Of a DNA stretch of 64,000 nucleotides, positions 43,760-56,107 are shown piece by piece. The DNA is from Tomocerus qinae (taxonomy: Eukaryota > Arthropoda > Collembola > Entomobryomorpha > Tomoceridae): NCBI GenBank assembly GCA_020055645.1, contig CM034546.1:26474001-26538000 (forward strand), given 5' to 3'. The first letter of the stretch is position 1, and each line of letters begins with the position of its first letter. Position numbers and translations under genes: made by a program. The notes under the pieces were generated by a model, which worked only from the letters and a program-made list of their open reading frames with translations, had not been told where the DNA came from and did not search any database.

Positions 43760-44985
43760 ATTGTAATTATACTCCAGCTCTTACTCCCAAATCAAAGTAA
43801 TTTGTGGACAGATACATAGAGGCATTTTTCACCGCTTTCCCCTCTCAATGGCTATAACTTCTCTGGAGAGTTTCTCCATTTACATATCTTTGAAGTTTCT
43901 CATCTGAAATAATATTTAATTGTATTATGATTAAGAGTTGTAATTACATAATTTTCTATTTTTAATATTTCTTTTGAATTTTAAAACATAGTAGTAGCAT
44001 ATTTTCTACGTTTGTGTCACATTTTGCTGCCCATCATAATGTTGCGAACAGTGGGAGAATGTAAATGATTCTCAGGAGATGAGTTAACAATGTGTGGTTG
44101 ACATTCAACAAGATAAACAATTGAAATGTCACAGTGAAGAATGTTGCCAGTAACTCTGCCAAGAATAAGTTACCAAAAGTACCATTGACGGCTGATACCA
44201 GGGATTTTCCAGGGATGCATTGAGTGGGAAACCAAGTGGGAAAAATTTTAAATATTATATAAAATATGGCTAAACATAAATATTAAAATTAAAGTTATTG
44301 TCCCTTTGTTATTTAATAATAGCACAACAATGTAAGTCCTAAAAACGACCCAAAAAGAGGTCGCTTCCTACTAGGGCAGCTTGGTGCATCACAGTTTGTT
44401 GAGTACACAAGGCCGTATTGAGGGGGAGGCATTGTGGCAAATGCCCCTCCCCCCCGAAATCCAAGAAAAAGGGAATTTTTTCTCAACATAAAAAAATTAT
44501 TATTTTGCGATTCTATGTGATTTTTAAGCTATTTTTAACTCATTTTAGACAAAATAAGCCAAAATTTTTGAACTATTGCTTATATTTCCTTTAGTGCACA
44601 TGGGTAAAAAATGGGAAAAACGCACAACTCGAACTCCAATTTAACAAACTTTATTTAGCAGTTACCGCAGTTTCTGCATTTTGCATCCTTCAAATATATT
44701 CTTGTTTTGATGTAGCGCATACTGGGTCATCCTAGATTGGGCTTTTTAATCACTGAAGATTCCAAAATGGACTTCCTCCAGAGACATCAGCAATAATCTT
44801 CGATCGAATCCAATCAAAAGTTTAGTCACAACATAAAACTACAAAGACCAACATACAAGACAATTATTTGGTTTGATATTACATGAAACGTAATGAAATG
44901 AAATGTCATGAAGGAAATCTCATAAATATTTAAATTGAATGTAAACATATGATATTAAAACCGCTGACTGCTACAATATAGTGTA
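43760..44985 (-). pseudogene. Partial GR2-like pseudogene
   Basis: 43770-43903 matches GR2 exon 4 but has a stop (TAC to TAA at the codon after KDM) and a one-base deletion after the ERG codons; the 3' end of the exon is missing. 44014-44215 matches the 3' part of exon 3 (LFATLWWAAKCDTN region). The match then breaks off and about 470 bp of foreign DNA follows, including a CAAGGACG-family MITE fragment. 44685-44845 resumes exon 3 and continues into intron DNA to about 44985. Exons 1, 2 and 5 are absent. Clearly non-functional and derived from GR2. Confidence 0.8.
44408..44585 (+). mobile_element. Diverged CAAGGACG-family MITE fragment
   Basis: Starts CAAGGCCGTATTGAGG and shares CCCCGAAATCCAAGAAAAAG and GGGAATTTTTTCTCAA with the copies at 15678 and 20042. 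The right end is not recognisable. Confidence 0.55.
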
Positions 44986-45787
44986 GAGGTAGACTGAAGA
45001 AGCAACTTGGGATATTCGTTTAGTTGACAAGCTTATCATAGTCGCTAGACGAGTCGGCAGTCAGGCCAAATCGCCTTTTAAGTTAATTTACATTACTCAA
45101 ATCAGCAAATGCTCAAATCAAAAATAGAAGTAATATAATTTAAGCGCTAAAAATTTATAAATGATGTCCGAACAGACTTCCAAATCAACATTCGTTCGTT
45201 GATATGATTTTTAAATTTGAAATTAAACTTTTGTACCAATGTCACACAAAACATAATTAGTCTTTCAGTGCAATGCGGTATTATTTCTAGATATTATATA
45301 TTAAGTTATTATCCCGATTTATGTTTCTTAAGGTATAACAATTAACCAACCAAGTTTAACACCAACATGCATGAATAAATACTGTATTATAAACTTTTAG
45401 TCGACCATAATCAATATATAGGTTTAACTTACTGTCGTTAAGTAGTCAATGCCAAAATCACAAAACATTCAGAAGAGAATACAGTTAAACCTACCGAGAG
45501 CTAAGCATAAAAGACAAAAATAAATTTTTGTTTGCATTTTTCATGGTTGTACTAAATAAACATCACAATCTAACTATTCCCTCTGCAGCATGAAATTGTT
45601 CGGAGTTTTATTAGCTATAAAATAGTGCTATTAATATGAAGAAATTGTTATTCAGTCTAATGTAAAATCCTATATTTCGATCAAAACAGCAAAGAATAAC
45701 CTACGAACCATATCGATATATAATTGATATCTTTAACAATTGGAACCATAAATATAGAAACTATTTTTAATCCCACAATTTTTTAAA
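44986..45787. other. Spacer upstream of the ionotropic receptor-like gene
   Basis: AT-rich with no gene or repeat recognised. The promoter of the plus-strand receptor gene should lie here, but no convincing TATA box was singled out. Confidence 0.4.
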
Positions 45788-48147
45788 ATGTTGCAAATGT
45801 GTGCGTCTTGCTCTTCGCCGTAAAGTTGACTGTAGGATGGAAACTGGCAGAAGTGGTCCATTTTGAGAAGAATTGTTACATTAATTTAATTCTGCCACAA
45901 CGTGCTTTAAATATACGAGAAGAACAATTAAATGACAAATTACAGATATTAGACATTCCATTCGCATTTACCAGACTCAGTCCCCAGCAGAAAATTAAGT
46001 TCTGCCAGTCGAAGAAGGTTCTGGTTAAACCTCAATCCTCGTTATTTCCTGACGGTGGTGTCCCCAGTTGTATGGTGAAGTTAGATGAAATGAACATAAG
46101 AGTATCGTCACCATCTCTAATTAGCCGTTTTACCTGTATACAGAATATTGTATTCAACTATCACCCAATGGATCTAATGGATGTCATGCTGATAAATTAT
46201 ATTACTGAAGCTATCTCCCATAAACAAATTATTTTTAGTCAACAAAATTTGTTTTCCTGGTTTAGATGGTACAATTTTGGCGAACATACTTTTGTTTACT
46301 TGCTCGTGGAAAAAGAAATGTTTGATTTGGCAAAGTCAAATTATAATTTCATTGTAAATACTACAGAAACAGATAATCAAAACGCAAACTTTATATATCA
46401 TATTTTGTGGATGAAGCCCTGGCTCTTAATACCAATGTCTAGTGAAAGTGACTCAAGAGTGTACTTCTTATGCCCACAATATGATTCTGGGCAGATTCTG
46501 GAACCTTATTTACGCTACACATATTCCCTTTTGCCAATATGCTCTGGGAACTATTGTTTTCGGCATTCACCGTCAAATGTGGCTATAGAACTGTTTATTG
46601 AGGAAAGCTCCATTGCAAAGACAGCTACAATGATAATTTACGATGATTCTGTTTCTCAGGCAGATGAGCGCAGCAGTTTCTGTGGAAGGCCACTTCTGGA
46701 TGTTTACTTTACAAATTATGTTTTCAGTGATGAATATGGAGTAGCAATTCCTATTTCTTCAGCCATTCTCAAAAGGTTTCCCAATTCAACAATGTTAGTT
46801 CACGGAGAAGGATCTGAGGAATGTTTGAAAAACTCGCAAAACGTTGGAAGAATGTTTTTCAACAAACATCGGCAATTAGAACTAAATTTTCATAATTATT
46901 TCTCGCCAATTGTAACAATGGAAGATTCTATCAATTTCATTTCCTGTGTCGTATTGGAAGATGAAAGCTTGTCATTTTACGGATACATTCGTCCGTTTCA
47001 ACCATACGCTTGGCTAGCTATTATAATTTCGATATTTTCTACAATTGGTTTCGTCCACGGTGTAACATTTTGCAAAAAAGAGAAAAGCATTCCTTTCTGT
47101 TTGATTTGCTATGCTTATTTGCTAGAAGTCAGTTATTCATTGTCAACAGAAGCCAACAAAAAAGTTTGGCTGAAATTACTGTTGGGTCCGCTGTTACTTA
47201 TGTTCATTGTCCTCACAAACGGGTACAAAGGAATTGTCATTTCTGATATAATTGATCCACGTCCAGTTAAGCAAATAGAATCAATTGAACATTTGGCTAA
47301 TCTGTCTGATATCTCAGCCGTTGACATATTTTATGAGGCTAGCGAATTCAATCCTTTTTTTACTTCAATATTTCGTCAAAAGTTGATTCTTAAGTGGTAT
47401 ATGATTGTTATAGAGTAAATGATACTACTATTCCCCGAATTGGCTATCAAATATATAAAAAAGTTACCCGCGTATGTAATGATTCATATATTAAAAAAAC
47501 ATTCGATCAAGTTAACGAAAGTACAATCGAAGCAGCTATTATCCATTTTTTAAATGCGGCGGACTCTTGTGTTTTTGAACTGCAATGCTGGATAAAACAT
47601 TTATATGATGATATATTATTTGTTAGTAATTCAACATTTCAAGCAATTGAGAATATACACAAAAAATTCTATACTCTACCTGGAGATGCTTATACAAATT
47701 CCCAAAAATGGATTTCAGAATGTAATAATTCTGTATTCATTGCTAAGAGTTCTCATTTGCATCGATTTCTAAACGATTCTCTTTGGAATCCGAAAAGTGG
47801 AGGAATCCTACCCAAGAAAACTTTATATCGTGGAAAAGACAACAATTTCTTGGCAATTCCTGTTTTCGCAATTATGTACAAGTGATAAAATACCATTGAT
47901 GACTCCGTTTCTACGAAGAAATTTGTTTGCAGCCAGTCATTCTGGTATTTTCAATATCTGGATCGACAATTTCAGAAGACATACTTTACCGAATGTAAAA
48001 CCTGCTGGGACAATTCCCCTAGACCTGTGTCATTCTACAACTCGAATGTGTTTACTATATTTTTTATTGCCTTGTGTGTTTCTTTTGCCTTTTACATTAA
48101 CATTTCTGTGGGAGATCAGAGGTTTCATAAAAGGTTGCCCTAATTAA
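45788..48147 (+). CDS. Divergent ionotropic receptor-like gene, three frame breaks
   Basis: A long single-exon gene readable in three consecutive frames: 45799-47418, about 47397-47885 and about 47860-48147. It encodes roughly 780 residues in total. The first frame has no in-frame ATG. The ATG at 45788 is one base out of frame with the hydrophobic signal-peptide-like start (CVLLFAVKLTVG). TM1 is at about 46995-47075 (YAWLAIIISIFSTIGFVHG). A second hydrophobic segment is at about 47160-47225 (LLGPLLLMFIVLTNGYKG), followed by the start of the S2 region. The last hydrophobic segment is near the C-terminus (LLYFLLPCVFLLPFTLTFLW). This order fits the ionotropic glutamate-receptor-related chemosensory family, whose members sense odours or tastes as cation channels. 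Subtype and ligand are unknown. Each break is a one-base shift, two of them near short homopolymers. Confidence 0.7.
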
Positions 48148-48678
48148 ATATATTTCAAGCATGTTTCATGAGATTACTAACTTAATGTGCCTCAGACTCG
48201 GCCAGACTAAAAAGTTTGTTAGGTGGTTTGTAGAGTGAGGTTCCCCACTCTAAGATGAGGGCTTTTAGGCTGGCTGGCGTCAGGCCCTGGCACTAGTATA
48301 AAGCAAATTTTGTTGATTGATGTCAAATTGATAAATATGATAATGAACATACAAATAAATAGTAGTTCAAATTCAATGAATCGGAAGTTTCTTTCAAAGG
48401 TTCATCGACATGACTACCAGGGTCGCAAGTGTCAGGACTTTCCAACTTGACCTCTAACAGAACTCACAAAAAAAACGTGGGATGATACACTTGTAACGGC
48501 TTTAAAATTAAAGAGCAGAATTAGAACTAAGTTTGCGTAGTTAATTTAAGTACACCCTTGGTATTTAAAGGGTTTGGTATACGTAGGAATGAGGTGTTCA
48601 TTTTTGTTAATTTTACGTTTCTTGTAAAGTCTACAGAATGCTCCCTTAATCTTCATAATTAAGTATTACCATGTGCTG
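48148..48678. other. Spacer downstream of the ionotropic receptor
   Basis: No gene recognised. A GC-richer patch at 48185-48300 (GAGTGAGGTTCCCCACTCTA, GGCTGGCTGGCGTCAGGCCC) may be a transposon remnant. It contains a short inverted stem, GAGTGAGG / CCCCACTC. Confidence 0.35.
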
Positions 48679-48859
48679 CAGGGTTGCGGTGGATGAAATA
48701 GGATGGATAGTGAAACCTGGACAAAATCAACTTTCTTCCTGGATAAAATTGATTTCGTTCTAGGACAAAAAGTGGACAAAATTAATTTTTGTCCAGTGGA
48801 TAAACTGGTTTCATCCAGGGCAATTTTCATTTCGTCCCATTGGACAATATACAACCCTG
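48679..48859 (+). mobile_element. 181-bp MITE with CAGGGTTG ends
   Basis: It begins CAGGGTTG and ends CAACCCTG, and GTGCTG occurs directly outside both ends (48673-48678 and 48860-48865). The inside is largely self-complementary, built on GGACAAAA, GGATGAAA and their inverses, so a single strand would fold. The CAGGG start suggests hAT, although only 6 bp of target duplication can be seen. Confidence 0.65.
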
Positions 48860-51517
48860 GTGCTGAGAATCATCAATGGATCGAGAAAGGCCATGGATGT
48901 TTGCTTTTTTATGTATTACCGCAGACAGAATAAAAAGCAGGTGCGTCGCCATGTCCTACCAATTATCTTAAAGTATTTATGTTAAGACACTCTAAAGGCA
49001 ACTCATTTAAATAAATAAAATACACTCACCGCAAAAAATTAAATGCTCATCATCCCAAAATGGTTGTGTACACTTTATATTTTATGATATATATAGTACA
49101 TACTACAGAATTATACATTATCCCACATTGTAAAGAATAAATTTAGCAAAGAAAGCATAAAAAAAGCATATAAATTCTTTCACGAGCATCGTCATCTCAT
49201 TGCATGTAATCAACTATTTGGGTTAATATTATGATTACATACAAATACTAGTAGATGTAGAGTTTACATATCACCAGCTCCAATCAATTGTGCAAATGTA
49301 AATACAATACAAGGAACACTAAACAGGAAATCTATAGGTCTATACAGTATACACCACAGGTAATAAATGAGCAGTTCACATTTCCTTTCTGGGATTTGAT
49401 ACCTTGTTTGTCTCTCACCGAGTTTGCTTTACTTGCTACAGGAGGAGTGGATGAAAAATTTAAAAATAATTAAATATCAATGTAACTTCTGTTATATTCA
49501 ATCGTAAAAAATCCTGCTAGACACTTTAAAAAAGGTCAACTAATAACAATTGAAACTCCGGTCAAAATTTCACCATGTTATTTAAATGGGTAGCACAAAT
49601 TTTCGTTACTTTTCTCATTTACTACACACAGTAACGACTTTTCTCAAATATGCACACATTTTCAGGGAATATGGTCCAACCATCTGATCTACTTTAATTC
49701 TGACCGGAATTCATCATTTCATGATGAATTCCATTTCAAATTATGAAACTCTTAACTTGGAGTCAGAATTCGTTTGCTATACATTATACATTCCCAGTGT
49801 GCAGCAGTCAGCAGATTCCAGCTCAGCACACGTAAAAGAGTATATCAGAGAATCGCTTTAATCAGAATTAACCACTCTGCACTGGCTAAAATTCGGGGGA
49901 AATGTTAGCTTTTCCCGGCTGATAAATTTACAAAGCTTCGCACAGCTACGTAATACGGAGAATTAAAAATATGCGCGCTAAAAAGGCCATTGAAATAATG
50001 TATACATAGATGTGGGCACCAGGTTAAATTGTTTTAAAACAATAATGAATTTTTTGGCGTAAAATTTCATTTATTCTCATTTTAACCTTTCGTCATAAAC
50101 TGAATAAGAAAGTGCTAATTAAGAAAGCCTTTAACACCTAATTGCCTAATTACACAATGTCAGGTTTTAGGGGCTAGACTTATGCTTTGCTGCTGCTGAT
50201 TCTGTTAGAATTAGAATCCAAAAGGAAATAAGCAGACCAAAATGACTCTACAGGATGGGGTACTTCAGTCCGATGCTACAAAAAACTTCATTTAGAACGA
50301 ATTAAGGGTGACTATCAGTAATGTTAATTTCCTATCTCAGGAAAGGTGGAAATATCTGAAGCTAATATTGCACGTAGAAGTTTTTGGTGACTATTGTTGG
50401 AAAGATTGAGACACTTTCCCTGGAATATGTGGCCCTCTCGAATTTCCAAATACATACCCAATAGGTCATGATTAGCGTTTCAAAAAATTCTATAGAAAAA
50501 GCGCGCGGAAATTTTCTGCGACAATATTGTGATGTATTTTTATTACGATCATATTATTAAAAAATCTGAGTGGCCACATGTTCCACTAGACATATCCTGG
50601 AGGATCAACGCAAAATTTACCAGAAATGAAATTGGTCAATTATTTTTTTTTGATTTATGTCCACTATTCTAAAGGTCTGCAATTTTGAAAAAATGTATAA
50701 GTAAAACCATCAGAGAACGACCCACAAATCTAGGAGTGGCAGAATACACAAAGCAAGTTATGGAACTAGAGTTACATTGCACACTCAAACCAAACTAGCT
50801 GAATGTTTAATTGTTCAATTTCAATGGAGTGGTCGGTTTAATTTCCCCCAGAATTTTTGAATTTCAAAAAATCTGAATTCATCGCGTGCGGTTATTGTTA
50901 TTACCAAGTAAGTAAAATACAACACAAATATAATTAATTTCAGTTTATTGATCACATAAGTTATAAACCATAATACGATAAAAAATCAGCTGTTTCATTG
51001 CAAGAAGAATAAAATAAGATAAAATCGGATCGGATCTTACTTATTTCGCATAATAATATTAACTATATTAATTATATTTTTATTCTTTGTAGGCAGCTTT
51101 TGATAAAGCTTCGGCCATTACCACAAAATCATATTGAACCAATCATATTCAGAATTGATGGCAAAACAGTTTTACAACCAAGTGGTTCTCATCTTTGTGG
51201 AATTTTAAGTAGATAAAATACTTTGAATGTTACAGAAAAACAACCCTAATCAATTATTACACATATGAATGAAGCAATTTTAAACAAATCACTGATATAC
51301 TTCATAATGTATTCCTCTCTTATTTCTATTTAGCTGATACGCCAAATACAAATAAGGAGCCCTACACAAATTGGAATCGAGTGGAAAAGAATACATAATT
51401 TTAACGTGACCACACTCTACTTCGTATATTACCAAAAATAGTGCTATTCAGTGTTCAAAATCTAGTAGAGTAAGAAGTACATTTATATCTGAGTGGTTCC
51501 TTTTTACGATTTTATAT
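48860..51517. other. Gene-poor spacer
   Basis: No gene recognised over 2.6 kb. A hairpin with 11-bp arms, GGAATTCATCA / TGATGAATTCC, lies at 49706-49732. From about 50880 onward the sequence could be the 5' non-coding part of the transposon that begins coding at 51518. Confidence 0.4.
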
Positions 51518-53665
51518 ATGGCGAAGTATAGAAGAATATCTGCCCCTAAAAAGCGACCTCCTCATAAACGTCGGGAAAAAATGGCTGAAGTCTACAATCC
51601 TACAAGTGAAGGGACTTCGAATGGTCCTGTCAATGGAGGTATACAAGAACCAGCAGGAAAAGAAAGATTCAAGCCTTCCATTAAGCTAAAAGATATATTG
51701 TTGACGGGGAGAAGAATAATATCAATAACTTCTATTACAAATTGCATAAATCTTGTAAACGCCCATGGAAAAGACTGTCCGGAAGCAGATATTTCAATTA
51801 TAGACGAGAAAGTATATGGATTGCGATCAACATTTTATCTCGGATGCAAGGGCTGTAGCTGGACCAGTGAACTTCGTACGGATGATTCACGACATAACTT
51901 GCCAGTGAATGAAGCGTTATCATGGGGAATTTTAGCTGGAGGATCTACATTTACGGCTAGTAAAAAATTACTGGATGTTTTAGAATGCCATTCTCCTTCA
52001 TTTAATACTTACCAAAGGAATCAAGATCTAACTCATCAAAAATGGTCGACTACGCTAGAAGAACAACTACGTCAAAATGGAAAAGAGGAAAGTGAATTAG
52101 CAGGACAAAGAGGAGATATTACTACTTTTAATGGTAAAGAATACCCGTTTACAACAGTGTACTGTGATGGAGGCTGGGGGAAAAGATCTTATGGGCACAC
52201 TTATAGCTCATTATCTGGTTGCGCAATAATTGTTGGACATTTGACAAAAAAATTATTGTATGTTGGAATGCGGAACAAAATTTGTCTAAGTTGTAAAATG
52301 GGAGAAAAGAAAACTCCTCAGAAACACAATTGATTCAAAAATTGGGAAAGAATCTCAAAGTTCAAGTAGCATGGAGACAGATATACTAGTGGAAGGCTTT
52401 AAATCAAGTATAGAAATGCACTCATTAATTTATAAACAATTCGTTGCGGATGGGGATTCATCAGTTTACGTGAACTTACTTGCAAACGTTGATTATGGTG
52501 ACATTAGAATTCAAAAAATAGAGTGCATCAACCATTGCATTAAGCGTTTCAACAAAAGTATACTACAAATATCAAACGATACAAAAAATTACTCGTTATC
52601 CGAAAGAATGCTTCTTAAGAAAAACATAAATCGTGTTGGTAAGGCATTGCACTATTCAGTGATTGTACCATAACAAGCAAAATAAGCCCTGAATCCAGTA
52701 ACTCTACTATATGAAAACATTAAAAACATTCCGTATCATTATTTATGGACAGCATCACAAATGCAGCGATTCGTATTGTTCAACTGAGACAGAAAATTGG
52801 AAGAAATAAAGTTTCTAATGTTTCGAAAACAAAAGATTTGGTCGGATATAGTCGAGATAGTGTGACAAGAACAGCTGATTTGGCACCAAGAATAATACAT
52901 AATATAACAAGTAACAAAAGCAGAAAGCTTCATGGCTAAATGTGCAAAATATTTGGTTGGGAAACGCCTAAATGTTTACTTGAGAGGAAGTTACTAAAGG
53001 CAACAGTAGTAACTGCAGGACTGTCTTATACAGGTGGATCCAGCTTTTTTGCAAGTACTTACAAACAACTGCAAAAACAAAGTCCATTTTTGATTTGGAA
53101 AAAGTCGCTAGAAAACAGCATAAGAATGCGAAACCCAAATTTGAAAAGGAAACGATTAAACTTTTTTAAAAGCTGTAAAAAAGCAAAAACAGGAGATCCT
53201 GACTATGGAGAATATCACCAAGATGGCGATATGGAATCTGATAAAATGATTTCCAGAATAGATGAACTAATTTTAAATTTGCAAGTTGATGCGCTAACAA
53301 GAGATAATATTGAACGGCAAACCATTGGGCAATCTGCAAATCATTTATGGTTTTTCCATCGTAAAAATAGAATAACTGCTTCTGTGGCAGGTCGCATACA
53401 CAGTTTCAGAATTTCCACAAGTAACGCTTCCATTGTAACAAAGCTAGTAAAACCTGACACTAAATTGCAATTTTTGGACGCTATGAAACTTATTGGAAAC
53501 TCAGTAGAGGGACAAAGCCAAAAGAGATGTATAGTGTATTTACTGGAAATACAGTTACAGAATGTGGTTTATTTGTTTCTCTTGAAAATGGAATACTAGC
53601 GGCTTCCCCAGATGGCTTAGTTGGCAAACACGGCATTGTGGAAATTAAGTGCCCCAATAAGTATG
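51518..53665 (+). mobile_element. Decayed transposon: Mutator-type transposase plus YqaJ nuclease
   Basis: 51518-52333 is an open frame (271 aa). It has a basic N-terminus and then the arthropod Mutator-domain motif VYCDGGWGKRSYGHTYSS followed by LLYVGMRNKICLSCK. After a one-base shift, 52371-52673 continues with ETDILVEGFKSS, FVADGDSSVY and IQKIECINHCIK. The aspartates of CDGG and DGDS are the likely catalytic pair. At about 52905-52990 another frame shows NKAESFMAKCAKYLVGKRLN. 52955-53599 carries a lysine-rich linker and then WFFHRKNRITAS, the start of a YqaJ-like nuclease fold. A further shift is needed to read SPDGLVGKHGIVEIKCPNK (about 53608-53662), the YqaJ catalytic motif. At least four breaks make it inactive. 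Terminal repeats were not located. Confidence 0.75.
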
Positions 53666-53738
53666 ATAGGACATGATCCTAAAACTATACTGCCCAGAGG
53701 TCATGAAAACTTCGTATTTAAAACGTAATAAGGATGGT

Positions 53739-53868
53739 ATCCGGAGATTTCGTCAATAAAATTTCGACAATTGACAATGGTGATTTCCGACAATAGGTAA
53801 AAGGTGATTCCGATAATGTTAAAGGAGATATCGATAATGTCAATGGGGAATTCGACAATGAATAGGAA
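53739..53868 (+). repeat. Degenerate ~25-bp tandem repeat
   Basis: Five or six units of the form GGNGATTTCGACAATG with short AAA/TGG spacers. It follows directly on the end of the Mutator/YqaJ coding remnant. Confidence 0.5.
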
Positions 53869-54019
53869 TATACTAATGTTGTACTCTGTAATTCTGTGAT
53901 GTTGTCTGTAGTGTATTATTTTCTACTTGATAAGACGTAAATTAGAACTCCTCATTTGGTTTCTTCGCTCGTAGTCTCCTCTTAGTCCAAGATAATAAAA
54001 TCAAGACAGAAGCCACACG

Positions 54020-54625
54020 TACGTAAAATTATTTGAAGTTATTGTTTCTTCAAACATAGGAGAAGTGTGGCAGCCTAGAGAAGTTATAATTGATTTTGAA
54101 ATGGGAGTTAAAAGCGCTTTGAATTTTGTAGTTTACCAAGCACTCAGGTATATGGTTGTCTTTTTCATTTAGGTCAGTGTTTTTATCGTAAAATACAAGA
54201 CTTAGGTCTGCAAAAACAATATATTAACCCAAACACAAGTATTAGCTTGAATTTCTGGTCCATGATAGCATTAGCATTTGTACCAAAAAATGAAATAAGG
54301 ATTCGTTTTTTAGAACTCAGAACTACTTTCCCATCAATTCTTACTCCATTCACTCAATATGTTGAAAAGGAATTAGATAGGCACTTGGACAAGTCAACCA
54401 ACTTTCCCTCCAGACATGTGGAATTGCTACCAGCGTAGTTTATCAGGGATTCCGCGTACTACTAACAACCAGGAGGGTTTTTCATAACTCGATTGATCTA
54501 AGGTTTAGAACGTATCATCCTGAATTTTGGTGTTCCATTGAAAAATTACGGTTAGAGGAGAGCAAGTGGCATTTAGCTGTACAACGAATCGATGCTGGTT
54601 TATGGAAAACACCTGGCAATAAATA
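54020..54625 (+). mobile_element. MULE transposase remnant
   Basis: In shifting frames the strand reads like the MULE transposase core and C-terminus. It has IIDFEMGVKSALNFV (about 54090-54130), FHLGQCFYRKIQDLGLQKQY (about 54160-54220), FWSMIALAFVP (54250-54285), then TTNNQEGFHNSIDLRF and HPEFWCSIEKLRLEES (about 54455-54560). The catalytic aspartate (DFE) and the histidine of FHLGQ are visible. The upstream zinc-finger/FLYWCH part was not found. It is distinct from the Mutator/YqaJ protein at 51518 and is broken by several shifts and stops. Confidence 0.7.
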
Positions 54626-54946
54626 TATCCTATTGGTTGTAGAATAAGAAAAGTCATTGGAACTTACAATACCATTGATACTGCACGATATTGTGCTGCT
54701 ATAGCAATGGCCACTTATTAGACACATTAGACAGTAACGATAAAAAGATTATAAGAAGAAACAGAATGATTGAAGAAGCGACTGACACAGAAGGTGATGA
54801 GAATGCTACAATATAAGTTATGGCCATTTATAGTTATCCTGAAATAGAATTATAAAGATATAATAAACAGGCTACAGAATATTAACATTGACTACGGAGA
54901 TTTTAAAAGTAAGTACAACGCCAATACTGCTAATTGGCATATTAAT

Positions 54947-55046
54947 NNNNNNNNNNNNNNNNNNNNNNNNNNNNNNNNNNNNNNNNNNNNNNNNNNNNNN
55001 NNNNNNNNNNNNNNNNNNNNNNNNNNNNNNNNNNNNNNNNNNNNNN
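54947..55046. other. 100-N scaffold gap
   Basis: Exactly 100 N, the usual placeholder for a gap of unknown length. The right side begins within the duplicate of 3775 onward. Confidence 0.98.
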
Positions 55047-56107
55047 ATTTTAAAGCCCTTTAACTTTATTTCATATTTCAAACTTTTTTCTTTTGCGGAA
55101 AATAAGTTGGGCTTTCAAATACTAGTGTATCTGACGTTGCATTGCCAAAATATTGGGCTAAAGTTAGCGAGAAAAAAGGTCTGTATTTTCAATGGTTTTT
55201 TCACCGATTGTTGTGAAGTCATATTGCTCAACATTTCTTCCTCAATGCAAAATTGTATAGAATGTTTAATGTGTTTAACAACTAATAATAGTTCTTAAAG
55301 CTCAAGCTAAACAAACTATATTATGTAAGACTTTTAAAAGAAAGACGCAGTATTTATTACACCCATTACAATAGTGTTACAAAACATGAACAAACCAATT
55401 TTTCACCAACTATTATACGATTTTTAAATATTATTGATATTTAGTGAATTTTAAATTTTTGGTCCATCTGCAAAAAGTGTTACTGATTTTGCATATTAAT
55501 AATATAAATTACTCTGTGAACCTTTAGATTATTTTAGTGGGAGTGAGATTGAAACTATAAACAAAAATATTTTCAATACGTTTAGAAATTAATAGTACAC
55601 ACAGACTTCTATTTTTGACTCATTTTTGTTAAAGTGAACATATGTATACACATACATTAGGAGGAGACAGTTTCCTGGAAAATGTTGTCGATTAGCTGCG
55701 CCCCAGTAAGACAAGCCAGGCTTTAATGTAGTAATTCTGCAAAGCATATTATGAGTGAATATCGCACTAAGAAGTTACGCAGACAAAAAACGTGTCCCCA
55801 TGCAGTTATTTACAAAACATTACAGAAAACCGTTATGAAACAAATATTGGGTCTGGTCGCGTGGATGATTTTTCAAGCTCTGTGACAGCTTTTGGTCAGC
55901 ATTGGTACATGGATTGTATTCTGACTAAAAAACTTTATAATTATAATAGCCTAAATCAGTTTTTCACTTTAGTAGGGGTCGAAAATAGGAATTCATATGG
56001 CATTAACCTAAATTTTGTATGAGAGGTTAAAATTTAGTTTGTCTAGCTTTGTATGGTGGCTTGTGAATAAGTATGGCAAGACTGAATAGGTGTGGTATTG
56101 TAGGATA

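Noticed and set aside
52745-52939. Frames on both strands in the Mutator/YqaJ element
   Set aside because: The conserved NKAESFMAKCAKYLVGKRLN motif is in a different frame, so these are shadows in a decayed coding region.
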